From contig NZ_CP047958.1 in NCBI RefSeq assembly GCF_014304815.1, positions 1 to 64,000 of the forward strand: a stretch of 64,000 nucleotides of DNA, given 5' to 3'. The notes under the pieces are model-generated. The model was not told the DNA's origin. It saw only the letters and a program-made list of their open reading frames with translations, and did no database searches. Position numbers and translations under genes: made by a program. Numbering within the stretch: position 1 is the first letter of the stretch; every line of letters begins with the position of its first letter. Of this stretch, positions 19,181 to 28,511 are shown in pieces. Origin of the DNA: Synechococcus sp. MIT S9220. GTDB lineage: Bacteria; Cyanobacteriota; Cyanobacteriia; PCC-6307; Cyanobiaceae.

Positions 19181-19690
19181 ATGCCCTCCAGCTTCGAAAA
19201 GTGGCTATTGAGCAGGCGCTCCATGCTGTTCGCCGCGATTTCAGGGCTGGTTGGTGTTTTCCGGGCTCCGAAGCAGGTTGCCGCTGCCTCCGATGCATCG
19301 GATTCCAAGTGGGATCTCTCCGATCAGGAATGGAAGAAACGTTTGTCGTCGGATTCGTATCAGGTGCTTCGCAGGGAAGGCACCGAGCCCCCGTTCACCA
19401 GTGAGCTCAATAGTGAGAAGAGATCAGGTATTTATCACTGTGCGGGTTGCGATCTGTCGTTGTTCTCATCGCAGGCCAAGTTCGACAGTGGCACGGGTTG
19501 GCCAAGCTTCTGGCAGCCCCTGCCAGGTGCCATCGACACGAAAGTAGATTTCAAGTTGATTGTTCCGCGCACGGAATACCACTGCAGCCGCTGTGGCGGC
19601 CACCAGGGTCATGTGTTCAATGACGGTCCCAGGCCCACCGGCAAGCGCTACTGCAACAACGGAGTCGCTCTGCGCTTCCAGGCCGCTTGA
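19181..19690 (+). CDS. msrB: exported peptide methionine-(R)-S-oxide reductase MsrB
   Basis: MsrB repairs the R-form of methionine sulfoxide in proteins. The 169-residue protein has the structural zinc cysteines CAGC (about 87) and CSRCGGHQGHVF (about 134), the SGTGWPSF substrate motif, and the catalytic cysteine in RYCNNGVALRF near residue 155. The first 35 residues contain SRRSMLFAAISGLVG and then AAAS, a good match to a twin-arginine signal peptide, so this copy probably works outside the cytoplasm (periplasm or lumen). A GTG directly precedes the chosen ATG. The downstream flavoprotein frame overlaps its end by up to 71 bases. Confidence 0.92.
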   Translation: MPSSFEKWLLSRRSMLFAAISGLVGVFRAPKQVAAASDASDSKWDLSDQEWKKRLSSDSYQVLRREGTEPPFTSELNSEKRSGIYHCAGCDLSLFSSQAKFDSGTGWPSFWQPLPGAIDTKVDFKLIVPRTEYHCSRCGGHQGHVFNDGPRPTGKRYCNNGVALRFQAA

Positions 19691-20948
19691 TCTGATTGTG
19701 ATCGGTGGTGGTCCTGCTGGTTACATGGCAGCGATCACTGCGGCTGAGAAGGGTTTGCGCGAGGTTGTGGTTCTGGAGGCAACGCCGGAGCCACTTCAGA
19801 AGGTGCGCATCAGTGGTGGTGGCCGCTGCAATGTCACGCACGCCTGCTGGGACCCCGTCGAACTGTCCAGCCATTACCCCCGTGGCAGTCGACCGTTGCG
19901 GGGTCCGTTCAGTCGTTTCGCCTGTGGTGATGCGATCGCCTGGTTTGATGACCATGGCCTCACCCTTGTTGAGGAACAAGACGGACGCATGTTTCCGCAG
20001 CAGAACCGTTCCGAGGCGGTGATCCACTGCTTGCAGAACGCCGCGACTCGGGTGGGTGTGCAGCTGCGGACCAAGGTGATGGTGCAGCGGGTTGAGGTGC
20101 AGAGGGATGGTGGTTTTGTGGTTGATGGGCGTGGGCTTGATCAGCCATTGAAGGCTCGCAATGTGATGTTGGCCACCGGTGGTCATCCCAGTGGTCGAAC
20201 GCTCGCGGAGTCCCTCGGTCATCACGTGGTGCCGCCTGTTCCTTCGTTGTTCAGCCTGTCGCTGCAGTCCAAAGCACTTGCCGCCTGCAGTGGCATTGCC
20301 ATTGATGAGGTGAGCCTTGATCTGAAGCTCGGGGATCAGCGCTTCCGGCAAACCGGTCGGGTCCTGATCACCCATCGCGGACTCAGTGGTCCGGCAACGC
20401 TGCGACTCTCGGCTTTTGCCGCTCGGGCGCTTCACGACAGCCACTACAAGGGCGAACTGAAGGTGGACTGGAGTGGGGGCCTGGGCCGTCAGGGTGTTGA
20501 GCAGAGGCTGCGGCAGTGGCGGGTGGACATGGCACGTCGCACCTTGATTTCGGCCAAACCGTTTGAGCACTTGCCGCGTCGCTTGTGGCAGGCTTTTCTG
20601 TCTGCTGTTGCTGTGGATGGTGAGCGCCGTTGGGCGGATCTGCCGTTGAAGGTTGAACGCCAGCTGGTCGATATTCTCTGCGCTCAGCGCCTGCTGATTC
20701 AGGGCCGCGGCCCATTTGGTGAGGAGTTCGTCACTGCTGGTGGAGTGGCCCTCGGCGAGGTGAATCTGGCCACGATGGCAAGTCGTCGCTGTCCAGGGCT
20801 CTATGTCGCCGGTGAGCTGCTGGATGTGGATGGTGTCACCGGTGGATTCAACTTCCAGGCTTGCTGGAGTGGCGGCTGGCTGGCTGGCCAGGCCATCGCC
20901 GCCGCCAAATCCCAGCTGGTGACTACTGAATCTGATCAAACACCGTGA
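19620..20948 (+). CDS. BaiN/HI0933-family FAD-dependent oxidoreductase
   Basis: A flavoprotein of about 442 residues in the HI0933/BaiN family. The dinucleotide motif DLIVIGGGPAGYMAAI lies close to the N-terminus. The family hallmark VRISGGGRCNVTH follows, then MFPQQNRSEAVIHCL, GGHPSGRTLAESLGH and the C-terminal FAD motif TAGGVALGEVN with VAGELLDVDGVTGGFNFQ. The true substrate of this family is largely unknown. The start is uncertain: the ATG at 19620 lies inside msrB and gives a 23-residue lead before the Rossmann strand, and I see no better canonical start nearer to it. It converges with pilC, overlapping by 26 bases. Confidence 0.85.
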   Translation: MTVPGPPASATATTESLCASRPLDLIVIGGGPAGYMAAITAAEKGLREVVVLEATPEPLQKVRISGGGRCNVTHACWDPVELSSHYPRGSRPLRGPFSRFACGDAIAWFDDHGLTLVEEQDGRMFPQQNRSEAVIHCLQNAATRVGVQLRTKVMVQRVEVQRDGGFVVDGRGLDQPLKARNVMLATGGHPSGRTLAESLGHHVVPPVPSLFSLSLQSKALAACSGIAIDEVSLDLKLGDQRFRQTGRVLITHRGLSGPATLRLSAFAARALHDSHYKGELKVDWSGGLGRQGVEQRLRQWRVDMARRTLISAKPFEHLPRRLWQAFLSAVAVDGERRWADLPLKVERQLVDILCAQRLLIQGRGPFGEEFVTAGGVALGEVNLATMASRRCPGLYVAGELLDVDGVTGGFNFQACWSGGWLAGQAIAAAKSQLVTTESDQTP

Positions 20949-22200
20949 ACATCGGCAGATACATCGCCAGCAGGATCGAACCAACGATGCCACCCACCAC
21001 CACGATCATCGCCGGCTCCAGCATTGAGGTGAGTGCTTTGACTGACGCGGATACCTCGTCTTCATAGAAGTCGGCCACCTTGCTGAGCATCTGGTCCATT
21101 TCTCCGGTCTCTTCGCCGATCGAAAGCATGCTCAGGGCCATATCGGGCAACACTTTCTGCCGTGTCAGAGCTGTGCTCAGCAGCACCCCTTCCTGAACCA
21201 GCGCTCTTGAGTCGAGGATCGCGTCGGAAATGATCGAATTGCCTGCCGTTTCACTGGAGATCTCTAGCGCCATCAGGATTGGGACGCCTGCTCGACTCAG
21301 TGAGCTGAAGATCCTGCAGAACTGGGCGGTTGCCGTTTTCATGATGAGGTCTCCGAACAGGGGCACTTTGAGCATCAAGCGATCCACCACACGCCGCCCC
21401 TTATCGGTCGCGTAATAACGGCTGAACAGCCATACAGCCACAAGAAGACCACCGGCAAACAGCAGAGCTGCGGATGAGCGCAGAAGCTCGCTCAGGTCCA
21501 CCATTACCTGGGTGAACAGTGGTAATTCCGCGCCCAGATCTTCGAAGATCCCCGCGAAGGTTGGAATCAGGAAGATGGTCATCCCCAGGAACACCAGGAT
21601 GGCGATCACCAGCACCGCCACGGGGTAACCGAGTGCACCCTTGATCTGGTTCTGCAGGCGGGCATTGTCTTCCAGAAGCTTGGCCAGCCGTTTCAGTGAT
21701 TCATCCAGCACCCCGCCGGCTTCACCGGCTTCCACCATGGCCACGGTGAGCTGGTCGAACACTTTGGGCCACTGACGCATCGCAGTGCCCATCGCGGTGC
21801 CCTGGTTCACTTCCGTGCCCACTGCAGTGAGCGCTTTTTTGAACATCGGCAGCTTCTGCTGAGTGGTCATCAGATCGAGGCTGCGCACGATCGGCACCCC
21901 TGCATCCACCAGCACCGCCAGCTTGCTGGCCCAGACTGCTTTTTCCTTCACGCCTGGAGGTTTTTGGAAAGCTTCTCCCAGATCGATTGAGAGCAAGCTC
22001 CCGCCGGATGTTCCATCGGCTTTGGCAGAGGTTTCCTTTTTCCTGTTCCGTCCAGAACCGGTTTCACTGGCACGCCATTCGGTGGCTTTGATGCCGCGTC
22101 GTCTCAACTGACGCTTGGCCGTGGCCAAATCGTTGGCTTTGAGCGTCAGCGTCCGCTCCTGACCGGTCGCGGAGGTGTAGGTGGCAGTGAATGTGGCCAT
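20923..22200 (-). CDS. pilC: type IV pilus inner-membrane platform protein PilC
   Basis: PilC is the inner-membrane platform on which PilB and PilT act to extend and retract type IV pili. The 425-residue protein contains two GspF domains: about 95-220 (WASKLAVLVDAGVPIVRSLD, EAGEAGGVLDESL) and about 300-420 (FCRIFSSLSRAGVPILMALE, SIGEETGEMDQML). Membrane helices are at about 190-215, 235-265 and 395-420. The N-terminal 90 residues are a small ATYTSATGQ-type domain and a charged linker. I chose ATG at 22200 over one at 22293. It follows pilT by 16 bases, in the order pilB-pilT-pilC. Confidence 0.93.
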   Translation of the reverse strand: MATFTATYTSATGQERTLTLKANDLATAKRQLRRRGIKATEWRASETGSGRNRKKETSAKADGTSGGSLLSIDLGEAFQKPPGVKEKAVWASKLAVLVDAGVPIVRSLDLMTTQQKLPMFKKALTAVGTEVNQGTAMGTAMRQWPKVFDQLTVAMVEAGEAGGVLDESLKRLAKLLEDNARLQNQIKGALGYPVAVLVIAILVFLGMTIFLIPTFAGIFEDLGAELPLFTQVMVDLSELLRSSAALLFAGGLLVAVWLFSRYYATDKGRRVVDRLMLKVPLFGDLIMKTATAQFCRIFSSLSRAGVPILMALEISSETAGNSIISDAILDSRALVQEGVLLSTALTRQKVLPDMALSMLSIGEETGEMDQMLSKVADFYEDEVSASVKALTSMLEPAMIVVVGGIVGSILLAMYLPMFTVFDQIQ

Positions 22201-22216
22201 GGTGGGAGTGGACCTC

Positions 22217-23278
22217 TCAGCTGCCGACAAGTCGCTCAAGCTCAGCAGGTTTGCTGGCTTTGGCCAATGCTTCCTGTAGAGCGATGTCGCCATCGCTCAC
22301 GAGATTTTCCAGGGTCTGCATCCCCTGTTCACCGCCGGTTTGGATCTGTGAGTACAGCTGGGCGGTCTTGCCTTCGCGAATCAGGTTGGCGATGGCCGGC
22401 GTATTGATCATGATTTCCTGCGCCATGACTCGGCCAAACTGACCAGGTTCGGGATTGCTGCGACGACAGAGCGTCTGGGAGAAGACCGCCACCAGACTTC
22501 CGGACAGTTGCACGCGGATCTGGGTTTGCTGTGCGGGTGGGAACACATCCACCATGCGGTCCACGGTTTGGGCGGCAGAACTGGTGTGCAGAGTGCCGAA
22601 GACGAGGTGACCGGTCTCCGCGGCACTGATGGCCAGCTGAATGGTTTCCAAGTCGCGCATTTCACCCACCAGGATCACGTCCGGGTCTTCGCGCAGGGCT
22701 GCTCTCAGTGCATTGCCAAAACTGCGGGTGTCTTCATTGAGCTGGCGCTGGTGCACCAGGCTTCGGTCGCTTTTGTAGACGAATTCGATTGGGTCCTCAA
22801 TGGTGAGGATGTGTTCGGCACGGGTGTGATTGATGTGATCGAGCAGCGCCGCCAGGGTGGTGGTCTTGCCTGAGCCTGTTGGTCCGGTGACCAGCACCAG
22901 TCCTCTTGGTCGCTTGCTGGTTTCCACCACCACGGGTGGGAGGTTCAGCAATTCGATGCTTGGGATCGTGCTGCCCAGTGCTCTCAGGCAGGCCGCATAG
23001 CTGCCTTTCTGGCGATAAACATTCACCCGGAAACGCGCCACTCCTTTGAGTCCGTAGGCGCAGTCGAGTTCCCAAGTTTGCTCCAAAGTCTTGCGTTGGC
23101 TGTTGTTGAGCATCGAGAAGATCAGCCGGTTGCAGCTCTCTTCCTGTAGAGCTTCCTCACGCATTGCTCGCAGTTGCCCGCTGAAGCGTCCAAAGGGGGG
23201 CTGGCCGCTGGCGATATGCAGGTCACTGCCTCCCTTCTCCACCAGTTCCTGCATGAGGTCTTCGATCATCAGCTCCAT
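22217..23278 (-). CDS. pilT: type IV pilus retraction ATPase PilT
   Basis: PilT is the hexameric ATPase that depolymerises pilin and retracts the pilus, driving twitching or DNA uptake. The protein has 353 residues. GGSDLHIASGQPPFGR is the N-terminal signature, [21 protein letters not shown] at about 125-145 the Walker A, the Asp box LREDPDVILVGEMRDLETI is at about 195, and GHLVFGTLHTSSAAQTVDR contains the His box. The RMVDVFPP element is PilT-like, and the PilB zinc tetracysteine is absent. It sits between pilB (10 bases upstream) and pilC (16 bases downstream), so one transcript is likely. Confidence 0.95.
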   Translation of the reverse strand: MELMIEDLMQELVEKGGSDLHIASGQPPFGRFSGQLRAMREEALQEESCNRLIFSMLNNSQRKTLEQTWELDCAYGLKGVARFRVNVYRQKGSYAACLRALGSTIPSIELLNLPPVVVETSKRPRGLVLVTGPTGSGKTTTLAALLDHINHTRAEHILTIEDPIEFVYKSDRSLVHQRQLNEDTRSFGNALRAALREDPDVILVGEMRDLETIQLAISAAETGHLVFGTLHTSSAAQTVDRMVDVFPPAQQTQIRVQLSGSLVAVFSQTLCRRSNPEPGQFGRVMAQEIMINTPAIANLIREGKTAQLYSQIQTGGEQGMQTLENLVSDGDIALQEALAKASKPAELERLVGS

Positions 23279-23288
23279 CGCTTGCTCC

Positions 23289-25019
23289 TCAGTGACGTGG
23301 GGTCAGGCAGTAAGGACATTCCAGCCAACCTTCCTGAAGTCCGCCACCACAGCCACTGCAGGTGAGCGTGCTCAGGGCTCTGGCCCGCCGCTCTGATTCC
23401 AGGCCGGAATCGGTGAGCACCATGCGGCCCACTTCTTCCAGGGTTGTGTGCCCCTCTCTCACTAGATCGAGGCTGTAACCCAGAAGTGTTTTCATGCCTC
23501 CCTCAAGAGCCAGCTGGCGCACCATGTCGGTGGTGGCGCCCTTGGCCACGGTGGTCGCCAGCGCTTCGTTCATGCGCAGCACTTCGTAGACCCCGACTCG
23601 CCCTTTGTAACCACTGCCCTGACACATGGGGCAAGGATCGGCCTGGCCTTCATGGTGGTTGGCACGGAAGAAACTGACGTCCGCCTCGTTGCTTGCCATC
23701 AGCCCGAAGCGACCTAGTTCTTCGGGATCTGGCCGGTAGGCAATACGGCATTGGGGACAGACCCGCCGAAGTAGACGCTGGGACACGATCCCGATCAGTG
23801 AGGCGCTGACCATGAAAGGCTCCACACCCATCTCGTCGAGTCTGGCGATGGCGCTAGGGGCGTCATTGCAGTGGAGCGTGGTCAGCACCAGGTGACCAGT
23901 GAGAGCAGCTTCGATGGCTGTTTTCGCTGTTTCCAGATCGCGTGTTTCGCCGACCAGCAGCACGTCTGGGTCCTGGCGCATGAAGGCTCTCAGTGCCTGA
24001 CTGAAATCGAAGCCTTTTTCCCGGTTCACCTGGCATTGGGTAATACCTGGTAGGGCGAATTCGATCGGATCCTCAACTGTGGAGATGTTGATCCCCGGTT
24101 CATTGCGTTCGGCCAGCAGGGAATACAGCGTGGTGGATTTGCCCGATCCAGTCGGCCCTGTCACCAGGATCATCCCGAAGGGTTTGGATCCCAGGGTGCG
24201 CACGAGCTGAAGTGCTTCAGCATTGGTAATCAGCTTGTCGAGTCCCAGTTGAGTGGCGGAACTGTCCAGCAGCCGCAGCACGATCTTTTCCCCGTAGCGG
24301 CTCGGCAGGCTGTTCACGCGGAAATCCACCGTGCGGTTCTGGAACCTTCGCCGGATGCGACCGTCCTGGGGCACGCGCCGTTCGGCGATGTCCAGGTCCG
24401 CCATGATCTTGAACCTGGAGGTCACGGCCGGCACCAGTCGGCTCGGAAGGGTTTCGATCTGACTCTGCAGCACTCCGTCCTGACGGAAGCGCAGTTGAAG
24501 TCCGGCTTGCTGAGGCTCCACATGGATGTCGCTTGCATCCAGCTCAAGGGCCTGCATCAGGATGCGATCCACCAGATCGATCACGGGGGAGCGTTCTGCA
24601 TCGTTGAGGCCTGATTCAAGATCCTGCGGTCCTGTGGAGTCCTCAGCTTTCTCGTCTGGATCGGCTTCCAGAATCCCGCCGACGGTGAAATCCTTCAGGT
24701 AAGACGTGGCTGTTTCCGCCACGCTTTCGCTTTCTGAACCTTCCGGAGCCGAGGTCTGGCTGTTGGTTGCGACGGCGGAGTTGGATCGCTGCGATGTTTC
24801 TGTGATCGCTTGTTCTTGGGCTGGAACTTCATCCTTAATCCCTACGTTCTTGCTGAGCAGCTCCGTCAGGCGTTCGGCAAGCGCGGCGTGACGAACAGGA
24901 TCAAACCCCTTCGCTTTCAGTTCCTGGAGCAGTGAGGGTTCATCGGCGCTGACGAGCTCGCCTGGGATGGTTCGCTGCAACAGAAGTTCCAGTTCCAGAT
25001 GCCGGCGGTCGTCGCTCAC
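23289..25019 (-). CDS. pilB: type IV pilus extension ATPase PilB with C-terminal CxxC tail
   Basis: A 576-residue GspE/PilB ATPase that powers pilin assembly. Residues 1-130 are poorly conserved and acidic; I do not recognise an MshEN domain there. The core has ASDIHVEPQ, Walker [19 protein letters not shown] (about 285), the Asp box [34 protein letters not shown], and the zinc tetracysteine CPQC plus [17 protein letters not shown]. The last 30 residues are unusual: [19 protein letters not shown] gives another CxxC-x(11)-CxxC, resembling an added zinc ribbon. It heads the pilBTC block and is divergent from grpE. Confidence 0.93.
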   Translation of the reverse strand: MSDDRRHLELELLLQRTIPGELVSADEPSLLQELKAKGFDPVRHAALAERLTELLSKNVGIKDEVPAQEQAITETSQRSNSAVATNSQTSAPEGSESESVAETATSYLKDFTVGGILEADPDEKAEDSTGPQDLESGLNDAERSPVIDLVDRILMQALELDASDIHVEPQQAGLQLRFRQDGVLQSQIETLPSRLVPAVTSRFKIMADLDIAERRVPQDGRIRRRFQNRTVDFRVNSLPSRYGEKIVLRLLDSSATQLGLDKLITNAEALQLVRTLGSKPFGMILVTGPTGSGKSTTLYSLLAERNEPGINISTVEDPIEFALPGITQCQVNREKGFDFSQALRAFMRQDPDVLLVGETRDLETAKTAIEAALTGHLVLTTLHCNDAPSAIARLDEMGVEPFMVSASLIGIVSQRLLRRVCPQCRIAYRPDPEELGRFGLMASNEADVSFFRANHHEGQADPCPMCQGSGYKGRVGVYEVLRMNEALATTVAKGATTDMVRQLALEGGMKTLLGYSLDLVREGHTTLEEVGRMVLTDSGLESERRARALSTLTCSGCGGGLQEGWLECPYCLTPRH

Positions 25020-25114
25020 GGATCAAAGTCGCAGAAAGGTGCGGGCTTCCCCCGCTTGTGGGAGGACTGCCTCACCTATCAACATGTCTAGACGTGAATT
25101 CGCAACCGGTCAGC

Positions 25115-25852
25115 ATGAGTGGCGATGCTTCTACCCCAGCGCAGGATCCGTCATCGGCTGGTTCCGACGGCCAGCAACCTGCCGTGACGCCAAATGAAAC
25201 TCTGGACACGACACCAGTCGTGGAGGAGTCAGCGTCCACTGAAGGGACAGCTGAATCGGAGTCAGGGACTCAGTCCGTTGACAACGACGCCCGTCTTGAG
25301 CAGCTCGAGAAGGAGCACTCCGCGCTCAGAGAGGAGCATGAGGTGTTGCGCGGTCAGTACGTACGCATCGCTGCGGACTTCGACAACTTCCGCAAGCGTC
25401 AGAGTCGCGACCAGGACGATCTCAAGTTGCAGCTCATCTGCAGCACCCTCACTGAAATCCTCCCCGTTGTGGACAATTTCGAGCGTGCTCGTCAGCAGCT
25501 CGATCCTCAGACGGAAGAAGCGCAGGGGCTTCACCGCAGCTATCAGGGGCTCTACAAACAGCTGGTTGAGGTGCTCAAACAGCTGGGTGTTGCTCCGATG
25601 CGAGTGGTTGGCCAGGAGTTTGATCCAACCCTGCACGAGGCGGTGCTGCGTGAGCCCAGTGAGGAGCATCCAGAGGATGTGGTGATTGAGGAGCTGCAGC
25701 GTGGTTATCACCTCGATGGCCGCGTTTTGCGTCACGCCATGGTCAAGGTGTCGATGGGGCCTGGCCCACAACAAGCTGCCGGCAGCGAGACGTCCACTTC
25801 TGATGCTGAGGTCGCCTCTGAAGGGGAGGTTTCGGGAGATGCCAACAGTTGA
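25115..25852 (+). CDS. grpE: nucleotide exchange factor GrpE
   Basis: GrpE releases ADP from DnaK to reset the Hsp70 cycle. The 245-residue protein has an acidic, disordered first 70 residues (S, T, E, D rich), a long coiled coil ([20 protein letters not shown]), the motif [20 protein letters not shown], and the C-terminal beta-wing with [20 protein letters not shown]. It ends with an extra acidic tail. I chose ATG 25115 ([11 protein letters not shown]) over GTG 25058. dnaJ begins 42 bases downstream; dnaK is not in the window. Confidence 0.94.
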   Translation: MSGDASTPAQDPSSAGSDGQQPAVTPNETLDTTPVVEESASTEGTAESESGTQSVDNDARLEQLEKEHSALREEHEVLRGQYVRIAADFDNFRKRQSRDQDDLKLQLICSTLTEILPVVDNFERARQQLDPQTEEAQGLHRSYQGLYKQLVEVLKQLGVAPMRVVGQEFDPTLHEAVLREPSEEHPEDVVIEELQRGYHLDGRVLRHAMVKVSMGPGPQQAAGSETSTSDAEVASEGEVSGDANS

Positions 25853-25894
25853 TCAGACCTCTGCTTTTACTGTGATTTTCAGGACGTCCAGCTG

Positions 25895-27025
25895 ATGGCC
25901 GATTACTACGAGCTACTCGGTGTCAGCAGGGATGCTGATGCCGACACCCTCAAACGGGCCTATCGGCGACTGGCTCGCCAATATCACCCCGACATCAACA
26001 AAGACCCCGGCGCAGAGGATCGCTTCAAAGAGATCGGACGTGCCTACGAGGTTCTCAGTGACCCCCAGACCCGCGGTCGTTACGACCAATTCGGTGAGGC
26101 GGGACTCGGTGGCGCGGCTGGCATGCCCGACATGGGCGACATGGGTGGCTTTGCCGATATTTTTGAAACCTTCTTCAGCGGGTTCGGTGGAGCCGCCGGT
26201 GGTGGTCGTCAGCAACGCCGTCGTGGACCTCAGCAGGGAGATGACCTGCGCTACGACCTCACGATCGACTTTGAGCAGGGGGTGTTCGGACAGGAGCGGG
26301 AGATTCGCGTTCCTCACTTGGAAACCTGCAGCACCTGCAGCGGTAGCGGTGCCAAGAGCGGCAGTGGCCCCACCACTTGCTCCACCTGTGGCGGTGTTGG
26401 CCAGGTGCGCCGGGCAACCAGGACCCCTTTCGGCAGTTTCACCCAAGTGGCGGAATGTCCCAGCTGCAATGGCAGTGGTCAGGTGATTGCTGATCCCTGC
26501 AATGCCTGTGGCGGACAGGGTGTCACTCAGGTGCGCAAGAAGTTGCGGATCAATATTCCTGCTGGTGTTGACACCGGTACCCGTCTCAGGGTGACCGGCG
26601 AGGGCAATGCTGGCTTACGGGGTGGTCCCTCTGGCGACTTGTACGTGTTCCTGACCGTTAAATCCCATCCGTCGTTGCAGAGGGATGGATTGACGGTCCA
26701 CTCCGAAGTGAAGGTGAGCTATCTCCAGGCGATTCTCGGTGACACCATCGAAGTGGACACAGTGGACGGGCCAACCAGCCTCGAGATTCCTGCTGGAACG
26801 CAACCCAATGCCGTTCTCACCCTGGACAACAAGGGCATTCCCAAGCTGGGCAACCCTGTGGCCCGCGGCAATCAACGCATCACGGTCAATGTGAAGCTGC
26901 CAACTCGTCTCAACACTGAAGAGAAGGGACTGCTCGAAGAGCTGGCCGGTCATCACTCCGCCAGGGGAGAGCAGCACCATCACCACAAGAGTGGCCTGTT
27001 TGCTCGTCTGTTCGGACAGCGTTGA
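25895..27025 (+). CDS. dnaJ: chaperone protein DnaJ (type I Hsp40)
   Basis: DnaJ delivers unfolded clients to DnaK and stimulates its ATPase. The 376-residue protein has the full type I layout: a J domain at 1-70 with the HPD motif in [12 protein letters not shown], a G/F-rich linker rich in [10 protein letters not shown], four CxxCxGxG zinc repeats at about 145-205 ([32 protein letters not shown]), then two C-terminal beta domains. A histidine run (QHHHHKS) precedes the end. The next gene begins 2 bases after the stop, so translational coupling is likely. Confidence 0.96.
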   Translation: MADYYELLGVSRDADADTLKRAYRRLARQYHPDINKDPGAEDRFKEIGRAYEVLSDPQTRGRYDQFGEAGLGGAAGMPDMGDMGGFADIFETFFSGFGGAAGGGRQQRRRGPQQGDDLRYDLTIDFEQGVFGQEREIRVPHLETCSTCSGSGAKSGSGPTTCSTCGGVGQVRRATRTPFGSFTQVAECPSCNGSGQVIADPCNACGGQGVTQVRKKLRINIPAGVDTGTRLRVTGEGNAGLRGGPSGDLYVFLTVKSHPSLQRDGLTVHSEVKVSYLQAILGDTIEVDTVDGPTSLEIPAGTQPNAVLTLDNKGIPKLGNPVARGNQRITVNVKLPTRLNTEEKGLLEELAGHHSARGEQHHHHKSGLFARLFGQR

Positions 27026-27027
27026 CC

Positions 27028-27270
27028 ATGACGGAACGTCTCCCCGATCGTCAGCTCGATCTCTGTGGGACGCCCTGTCCGCTCAATTTCATTCGCTGTC
27101 GGCTCACTCTTGAGAGCATGACTGCTGGTCAGTGCCTTCAGGTGGATCTCGATCCTGGTGAGCCAGAAGAGATGGTGGTTCCGGGACTGCGACGTGATGG
27201 CCATCAGGTCCATGTGGAGCGTCTCTCGGATGTTCAGGTGCGACTGAAGGTGATCTGTGCCGGTGATTAG
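27028..27270 (+). CDS. TusA/SirA-family sulfur carrier-like protein
   Basis: An 80-residue protein with the compact two-layer TusA fold pattern. TusA proteins relay sulfur as a cysteine persulfide, for example to tRNA thiolation or molybdopterin synthesis. The nucleophile region reads LDLCGTPCPLNFIRCRLTLE, so the family CPxP motif appears as CPLN; the cysteine-proline pair is kept but the second proline is not. I recall this CPLN form in other cyanobacteria. The gene starts 2 bases after dnaJ (a TTG at 27022 is an alternative) and overlaps rsgA by 14 bases. Its sulfur donor and acceptor are unknown. Confidence 0.82.
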   Translation: MTERLPDRQLDLCGTPCPLNFIRCRLTLESMTAGQCLQVDLDPGEPEEMVVPGLRRDGHQVHVERLSDVQVRLKVICAGD

Positions 27271-28171
27271 CCATGAGCTGCATCCGGGCATGGTCGTTGC
27301 ACTGCAGGCCAACTATCTCGAGGTGGAGCTTGAGGCCCCACCTGTCGATGTTCCTCCCCGTTTGCTCTGCACGCGTCGCACCCGACTGAACCATCGTGGT
27401 GCTGCGGTCCATGTGGGTGATCGTGTGCGTGTGGAAGCCATTGACTGTGATCACGCCAGGGCTGTGGTGGCGGAAGTGGAACCTCGGAGCAGTTTTCTGG
27501 TTCGTCCTCCCGTGGCTAATGCCTCATGCATCCTGGTGGCGGTCGCCGTTGAGCAACCTGCTTTTGATGCCGATCAGGTCAGCAGGTTCTTGCTCACGGC
27601 TGAGAAGACCGGATTGCAGGTGTTGCTCGTGCTGACCAAGTGCGATCTGCTGGATGCCGATGCCTTGTCAAAACTGCGTAAACGTTTGCAGGGATGGGGG
27701 TATGAACCGATTCTTGTGTCCACTCGTTCTGGAATGGGCCTGGAAGAACTGCGCGCCCACTTAGCCACTGTTCCGATCTCGGTGCTTTGCGGCCCCTCGG
27801 GGGTTGGTAAGAGTTCGTTGCTGAATGGTCTCCTGCCCGGACTGGCGTTACGGGTGGGTGCGGTGTCAGGTCGTCTGCAGAGGGGGCGCCACACCACGCG
27901 TCATGTGGAATTGCATGCGTTCTCTCCTGGCTCCAGGGTTGCTGATACTCCAGGGTTCAACCGTCCGGACTTACCGGATGATGTTTCCAATCTGGAAGTG
28001 CTGTTCCCAGAACTGCGTGTCCAGCTTGATCAATACCCCTGCCGTTTCCGTGACTGCCTGCACCGGGATGAACCGGGTTGTGGTGTGACTCGCGACTGGG
28101 AGCGCTATCCCATGTATCGCAAAGCTGTGGAGGAGCTTCTTGAGATCAGCCGCCCATTCCGGGCAGGTTGA
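27257..28171 (+). CDS. rsgA: small-subunit ribosome biogenesis GTPase RsgA
   Basis: RsgA is a circularly permuted GTPase that checks late maturation of the 30S subunit. In the 304-residue protein, an N-terminal OB-fold (about 1-85) is followed by the permuted motifs: G4 [10 protein letters not shown] at about 127, G1 [17 protein letters not shown] at about 178, G3 ADTPGFNRP at about 228. A C-terminal zinc knuckle contains [16 protein letters not shown] at about 261. The order G4-G1-G3 is diagnostic. The start is GTG; a second GTG six bases later is possible. It overlaps the TusA-like gene upstream and converges with the ebfC gene, overlapping by 26 bases. Confidence 0.94.
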   Translation: MPVISHELHPGMVVALQANYLEVELEAPPVDVPPRLLCTRRTRLNHRGAAVHVGDRVRVEAIDCDHARAVVAEVEPRSSFLVRPPVANASCILVAVAVEQPAFDADQVSRFLLTAEKTGLQVLLVLTKCDLLDADALSKLRKRLQGWGYEPILVSTRSGMGLEELRAHLATVPISVLCGPSGVGKSSLLNGLLPGLALRVGAVSGRLQRGRHTTRHVELHAFSPGSRVADTPGFNRPDLPDDVSNLEVLFPELRVQLDQYPCRFRDCLHRDEPGCGVTRDWERYPMYRKAVEELLEISRPFRAG

Positions 28172-28487
28172 GATCGAGCCCGCCGGTGAGCTCCTGCATT
28201 CGCTCCTTCATGGTTCCAGTGGAGCGTTCGTAGGCCGATTGAAGTGCGGCGAGTGTGGCGGTTTCAGCGGCTTCTTGCCCTTCATTCAGCAGGCTGGGAT
28301 CCAACTTCACACGTAGGGGCTGCTGGTTGCCGGAGAGCCAGATGCAGGCTCGGCCGTCTTCGCTGCTGCCTTCGATCTCCATGGCATCGAGCTCTTCCTG
28401 CAGTTTCTGAGCGTCTTGCTGGATCTGCTGTGCCTTGCGGAAGGCTTCGGTGAGCTGTCCAAAATTGGGAAGTCCGAACCCGGCCAT
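28146..28487 (-). CDS. YbaB/EbfC nucleoid-associated protein
   Basis: A 113-residue YbaB/EbfC family protein. Members are small dimeric DNA-binding proteins of the nucleoid. The N-terminal helix [20 protein letters not shown] and the strand-rich middle part [18 protein letters not shown] fit the family, as does the C-terminal [11 protein letters not shown]. It lies 24 bases downstream of murB on the same strand and may be the last gene of the murC-murB unit. Which DNA it binds is not known. Confidence 0.9.
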   Translation of the reverse strand: MAGFGLPNFGQLTEAFRKAQQIQQDAQKLQEELDAMEIEGSSEDGRACIWLSGNQQPLRVKLDPSLLNEGQEAAETATLAALQSAYERSTGTMKERMQELTGGLDLNLPGMGG

Positions 28488-28511
28488 GGCATCGCTGAAG
28501 GAACCGAAAGG

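Noticed and set aside
19617-20993. Minus-strand 458-residue open frame opposite the flavoprotein
   Set aside because: It lies antisense to a gene with clear FAD motifs and shows no recognisable domain; GC-rich codons often leave such shadows.
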